Source: JAVBKV01 sp031553885
Lineage (GTDB): Bacteria; Bacteroidota; Bacteroidia; Bacteroidales; Azobacteroidaceae
Direction of reading: 5' to 3'
Length of the DNA: 9,831 bases
NCBI GenBank assembly: GCA_031553885.1
Contig: JAVBKV010000078.1
Span: 1-9,831 of the forward strand
Position 1 is the stretch's first letter; the number at the start of each line of letters is the position of its first letter. The position numbers were made by a program, and so were the translations under genes. This document shows positions 6,809 through 9,831 of this stretch, in pieces. Under the pieces are notes generated by a model that saw nothing but the letters and a program-made list of their open reading frames with translations, did no database searches and was not told the origin of the DNA.

Positions 6809-6839
6809 CAAAAGTAAGAAATTATATAACAAGCTCAAA
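6809..6839 (-). promoter_or_regulatory. Bacteroidota housekeeping promoter for the four-gene operon
   Basis: On the minus strand TTTG (6836-6839) is followed after exactly 19 bp by TACTTTTG (6809-6816). Both boxes fully match the -33 TTTG and -7 TAnnTTTG consensus of the primary sigma factor in this phylum, with normal spacing. Transcription should start near 6803, giving a leader of about 110 nt before the regulator ATG at 6692. This suggests basal expression of the two-component system by the main sigma factor rather than by sigma-54. Confidence 0.72.
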
Positions 6840-6933
6840 ATTTAATGTGAAAAGTTTTTATAAATAGTATATAGTTTGGATTAATTTTTGTTGTATATTT
6901 CGTTTTAAAGGGTGCTGTAAAAATATAAATATG

Positions 6934-6941
6934 TATTTTTG
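6934..6941 (+). promoter_or_regulatory. Candidate -7 element for the AsmA-like gene
   Basis: TATTTTTG matches TAnnTTTG in full and lies 23 bp before the ATG at 6965. It would give a very short leader of under 20 nt. The -33 TTTG is missing at the expected place (about 6909-6914 reads AGGGTG), so the promoter is either weak or activator-dependent. The surrounding DNA is highly A/T-rich, so chance matches are likely. Confidence 0.3.
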
Positions 6942-6964
6942 CTGTATAAATAATTTTATTTTTT

Positions 6965-9640
6965 ATGGGGAAAATTTTAAAGATTACAGGGATTAGCCTG
7001 CTTGCAGTATTGGCTGTTTTACTGATTTTACCTTTTGCCTTGAAAGGAAAGATTGAAGAAGTCGTTAAATCAGAAGCTAATAAGAGATTGAATGCCCGGC
7101 TTGAGTTCAGGAATTTGGATCTGAGTTTTATCCGTAATTTCCCTCATGCAACCCTTTCTTTGAATGATCTTTGTATTACAGGCACCGGTGAGTTTGAAGG
7201 AGATACGCTGGTTGCCTTGCAGCAGGTTTCGGCGACGGTTAACATTAGCAGTTTATGGGGTGATTCCGGATATGAAGTTTCCCGGATAATGTTGGAAGAA
7301 GGGCGTATACACGCAATTGCCCATGTAAATGGAAACGTTAACTGGGATATAATGAAAATGGAGGATGGCTCTGATGAGGCACCTGCGGATACAACAGCTT
7401 CAGACTTTAAACTTTTACTTAAGAAAGTCGAAATTAAAAATACTTCGTTGTATTATGACGATGAAGTTTCGAAAATGAATGTATCTATGGAAGGAATTAA
7501 TCTGAATCTTTCCGGAGATATGACAGCCGATCAGACCCGGATAAAAACCTCTTTTTCTTCCGATGCGCTGACTGTGGTGATGGAGAAAATACCTTATTTG
7601 TCGAAAGTGAAGACAAGTGCTGATATTCAATTGGATGCAGACTGGAAAAATATGAAGTTTGTATTCTCGGAAAATACCATCCGTTTGAATGAAATACAGG
7701 CAAGTCTGGACGGCTGGCTGAGTATGAACGACGATGAAAGCCTGGATATGGATCTTCAGCTGAATGCTCCTCAAACTCAGTTTAAGGATATTTTATCGAT
7801 GGTTCCGGCTATTTATACCAATGATTTCAAGGATTTAAAAACATCCGGCGAAGTTACATTGGGTGCTGTTGCCAAGGGAACTATGAAAGGAGATACGCTT
7901 CCTTCTTTTGATGTGAAAATGACAGTTGATAATGCCATGTTTCAATATCCGTCGTTACCGAAATCTGTGAATCAGATCCATTTGAAAGCACAGATTACCA
8001 ATCCGGGAGGATCTGCCGACCGGACTGTCATTGATATTTCCCGCTTCCATTTCGAAATGGGAGGAAATCCGTTCGATGTGACGTTGCATCTCAGTACTCC
8101 GGTCAGTGATCCGAATGTTGCTTTGTCTGCCTCCGGTCAACTGAATTTGGGTATGATCAAAGAGGTTTATCCATTGGGAGACACAGAATTAAATGGAAAT
8201 CTGAATGCGAATTTAAAAATTGCCACCCGGATGACGGCCATTGAAAAACAGCAATTTGAAAATGTACAGGCAGAAGGATTGTTGAAGGTAAACGACATGG
8301 TTTACAAAAGCGAAGAGATGAAGGATGTTCTGATTCGTAATGCTTCATTGTCCTTTTCTCCCCGTTATGTGGACTTAAGTAACTGTATTGTTCAGATCGG
8401 AAAGAATGACCTGACTGCTAACGGTAAATTGGAAAATTTCATCCCTTATGCGCTGAAAGATGAAACATTGAAAGGTTCATTGACTGTGACGTCCAATTAT
8501 CTGAATCTGAATGATTTCATGACAGAAGATGTTGCAGAGAGCTCTGCTCAGGCAGACACAGCCGGGATCGGAGTTATTGTTGTTCCTAAAAACCTGGATT
8601 TCAACTTATCCGGTACGTTCCAGGAAGTGAAATTCGATCAATTGGATATGAAAAATGTTTCCGGCCAGTTATTGGTCAGGGATGGTAAGGTGGATATGAA
8701 AAACCTAAAAATGAATGCGTTGGGCGGATCGATTGATGTCAACGGTTATTACGATACTTCCCAGAATCCTAAACAACCGGATGTTTCTCTCGACCTGAGC
8801 ATTCAGAATGCATCATTTGCCCAGACATTTTCCACTTTTGAAACTGTCCGGAAATTTGCTCCTATCTTTGAATCGATTTTGGGAAATTATTCTACAACAC
8901 TGAGTATGAAAGCTCCCTTAAGTGAGGATTTCATGCCCGTATTAACGGGGCTTACGGCTAACGGATTGTTGCAGTCGAATGATGTGGAGGTTAAAAATGT
9001 CCAGACATTGAATGTGTTGGCTGCCACATTGAAAAATGAAAACCTGAAGGATCTGAAAGTCAAAGACCTGAAATTGCCATTCTCGATATCTAACGGGCGT
9101 TTGACAACGAATCCCTTCGATGTGAACTTCGGTAGTGGAAAAATGAATCTTTCCGGATCCACAGGCCTGGACCAGAGCCTCGATTATGTGGCTAAGGTGG
9201 ATTTGTCGGATAAGTTAACCAAAGGTTATGTCAGTTCGGTAAATGTTAAAATAGGAGGAACATTTACGAGCCCGAAAATTACGGTAGATGCCAAAGACCT
9301 GGTTAATCAGGGAATCAATAAATTGCTGGGAGGAAAAGAAGGTTCTTCGCTTTCCGAGACAGTAAACGAGGAGGTAGGCCAGCAGGCGGATGCGATTCGC
9401 AAACAGGCTGCGGATGCCGGGGCCAAGCTGGTTGCAGAAGCTGAAAAACAGGGCCAGAACCTGATCAATGAAGCTAAAAAAACAAAAAACGTTCTGATGA
9501 AAGCGGCCGCTGTTACAGCAGCTGAAGCTGGAGCAAAAAAACTGAAAGAAGAGGCCCAGAAACAGGCTGATCAATTGAATGCAGAAGCTGAAAAACAAAT
9601 CAAGGCGTTGGAAGATAAAGCGAAAAGTAATAGTAATTAA
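6965..9640 (+). CDS. AsmA-like envelope protein with a C-terminal helical tail
   Basis: This 891-residue protein has an uncleaved N-terminal membrane anchor (about 5-26), with the rest probably in the periplasm. The region after the anchor follows the AsmA pattern: a basic helix, then LEFRNLDLSFIRNFPHATLS (47-66) and a VNGNVNWDIM stretch (121-130). A long series of alternating beta-strand repeats follows. Residues 541-615 match the usual AsmA C-terminal unit (DFNLSGTF, VRDGKVDMKNL, GGSIDVNGYY). AsmA, TamB and YhdP relatives are held to be bridge-like proteins that move phospholipids between membranes; that role is inferred here. From about 797 to 891 the protein changes to a charged, Ala/Lys/Glu/Gln-rich, probably helical or coiled-coil tail with repeated AGAK (818-821, 855-858) and AEAEKQ (824-829, 873-878). 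The gene diverges from the two-component operon and ends in its own terminator. The ATG is preceded only by A/T-rich sequence. Confidence 0.85.
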   Translation: MGKILKITGISLLAVLAVLLILPFALKGKIEEVVKSEANKRLNARLEFRNLDLSFIRNFPHATLSLNDLCITGTGEFEGDTLVALQQVSATVNISSLWGDSGYEVSRIMLEEGRIHAIAHVNGNVNWDIMKMEDGSDEAPADTTASDFKLLLKKVEIKNTSLYYDDEVSKMNVSMEGINLNLSGDMTADQTRIKTSFSSDALTVVMEKIPYLSKVKTSADIQLDADWKNMKFVFSENTIRLNEIQASLDGWLSMNDDESLDMDLQLNAPQTQFKDILSMVPAIYTNDFKDLKTSGEVTLGAVAKGTMKGDTLPSFDVKMTVDNAMFQYPSLPKSVNQIHLKAQITNPGGSADRTVIDISRFHFEMGGNPFDVTLHLSTPVSDPNVALSASGQLNLGMIKEVYPLGDTELNGNLNANLKIATRMTAIEKQQFENVQAEGLLKVNDMVYKSEEMKDVLIRNASLSFSPRYVDLSNCIVQIGKNDLTANGKLENFIPYALKDETLKGSLTVTSNYLNLNDFMTEDVAESSAQADTAGIGVIVVPKNLDFNLSGTFQEVKFDQLDMKNVSGQLLVRDGKVDMKNLKMNALGGSIDVNGYYDTSQNPKQPDVSLDLSIQNASFAQTFSTFETVRKFAPIFESILGNYSTTLSMKAPLSEDFMPVLTGLTANGLLQSNDVEVKNVQTLNVLAATLKNENLKDLKVKDLKLPFSISNGRLTTNPFDVNFGSGKMNLSGSTGLDQSLDYVAKVDLSDKLTKGYVSSVNVKIGGTFTSPKITVDAKDLVNQGINKLLGGKEGSSLSETVNEEVGQQADAIRKQAADAGAKLVAEAEKQGQNLINEAKKTKNVLMKAAAVTAAEAGAKKLKEEAQKQADQLNAEAEKQIKALEDKAKSNSN
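9435..9599 (+). repeat. Internal repeats coding for the helical tail of the AsmA-like protein
   Basis: GCAGAAGCTGAAAAACA occurs at about 9435 and again at about 9581, coding for AEAEKQ both times. Related GAAGCT and GCTGAAGCTGG units lie between. The close DNA identity suggests recent or ongoing internal duplication, or conversion between the copies, which could change tail length between strains. Confidence 0.45.
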
Positions 9641-9650
9641 AAATAACTGA

Positions 9651-9690
9651 AAAACCCGTCATTTCACACCTTGAAATGACGGGTTTTATA
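9651..9690 (+). terminator. Strong intrinsic terminator of the AsmA-like gene
   Basis: A perfect 16-bp stem pairs AAAACCCGTCATTTCA (9651-9666) with TGAAATGACGGGTTTT (9672-9687) around a five-base loop. It begins 11 bp after the TAA stop codon and ends in TTTT. A matching A tract on the other side lets it work for minus-strand transcripts too. Confidence 0.85.
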
Positions 9691-9716
9691 ATGGCCAATT
9701 CGCTAAAAGACCAATA

Positions 9717-9772
9717 AAATAGTCGAAAAAAGAGCAATAGATTCATCATTCATGCTTTTTTTTCGACTATTT
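9717..9772. terminator. Second long hairpin, probably a terminator for a convergent gene
   Basis: A 20-bp stem joins 9717-9736 to 9753-9772 around a 16-base loop. The one imperfect position (G9732 opposite T) would be a G-U wobble pair in plus-strand RNA. The stem contains a run of eight T on one arm and six A on the other, so it could stop transcription in either direction. It lies 29 bp past the AsmA terminator. The simplest reading is a terminator for a minus-strand gene ending just right of 9787. Inverted repeats of a small mobile element are an alternative. Confidence 0.45.
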
Positions 9773-9831
9773 CTGTTTTCAGGTTATTACATTCCTTTTA
9801 TCTCCCTTTTTTTGCATACTTTAGGCTGTAG

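Noticed and set aside
6877..6892. Possible sigma-54 -24/-12 promoter before the AsmA-like gene
   Set aside because: GG at 6878-6879 is followed after 10 bp by GT, not the required GC, and the -24 side reads TGGATT, not TGGCAC. The match is too weak in such A/T-rich DNA.
7415..7774. Minus-strand open frame of 119 codons inside the AsmA-like gene
   Set aside because: The plus-strand frame continues without a break and fits the AsmA pattern on both sides. The minus frame is rich in H, F, I and R as expected of an antisense shadow.
9215..9598. Minus-strand open frame of 127 codons opposite the helical tail
   Set aside because: It is extremely rich in F, S, C and L, which is what the complement of a Lys/Glu/Gln/Ala-rich helix gives.
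9691..9717. Eight-codon plus-strand frame starting at ATG 9691
   Set aside because: It begins just past a strong terminator, has no promoter and is too short to support.
9787..9831. C-terminus of a minus-strand gene at the right edge
   Set aside because: Two minus frames are open to the edge, with 14 codons before the stop at 9787-9789 and 10 codons before the stop at 9798-9800. This is too short to choose between them or to call a gene, though the hairpin at 9717-9772 makes one plausible.
1..9831. CRISPR array, tRNA, rRNA, insertion sequence or phage genes
   Set aside because: No spaced identical repeats of CRISPR size, no tRNA-like cloverleaf, no rRNA sequence and no transposase, integrase or phage structural protein was seen on either strand.

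Overview
The window looks like chromosomal DNA from a member of the Bacteroidota, most likely order Bacteroidales. Three things suggest this. GC content is moderate to low, with very A/T-rich gaps between genes. Start codons lack Shine-Dalgarno sequences, and two gaps carry the Bacteroidota promoter pattern (TTTG, then TAnnTTTG). The proteins are of Bacteroidales type: a short Lys-type phosphoglycerate dehydrogenase, a hybrid histidine kinase with receiver and Hpt domains, and a large AsmA-like protein. The genus cannot be fixed from the sequence.

Layout. Positions 1-197 (minus) hold the first 65 codons of a secreted protein that runs off the left edge. Positions 198-640 hold no gene. They contain its probable promoter, a set of TCTCAATT direct repeats, two terminator-like hairpins and an 18-bp perfect palindrome. 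Four minus-strand genes then form one apparent operon, transcribed from right to left: an NtrC-type sigma-54 response regulator (6692-5364), a hybrid sensor kinase (5360-2865), a SerA-like dehydrogenase (2819-1899) and a NupG-family transporter (1888-641). The gaps between them are 3, 45 and 10 bp. A strong promoter match lies about 110 nt upstream of the regulator. Diverging from this operon is a plus-strand gene for an 891-residue AsmA-like envelope protein (6965-9640), closed by a 16-bp terminator hairpin. A second, longer hairpin lies near the right edge and may serve a convergent gene outside the window.

How the genes may work together. The kinase carries HisKA, HATPase, receiver and Hpt modules. 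It sits next to a receiver-AAA+-Fis regulator, so a four-step phosphorelay ending in sigma-54-dependent activation is the natural reading. Co-transcription with a serine-biosynthesis enzyme and a nucleoside-type permease is visible from spacing, but a functional link is only inferred. The AsmA-like gene shares the divergent intergenic region and could be a regulatory target, again by inference.

I do not see a clearly new defence, mobile or CRISPR-like system here. The points most worth a second look are the alanine/lysine/glutamate-rich helical tail on the AsmA-like protein, the three-copy inverted repeat at the kinase-serA junction, the phosphorelay-metabolism operon, and the unassigned sensor region of the kinase.
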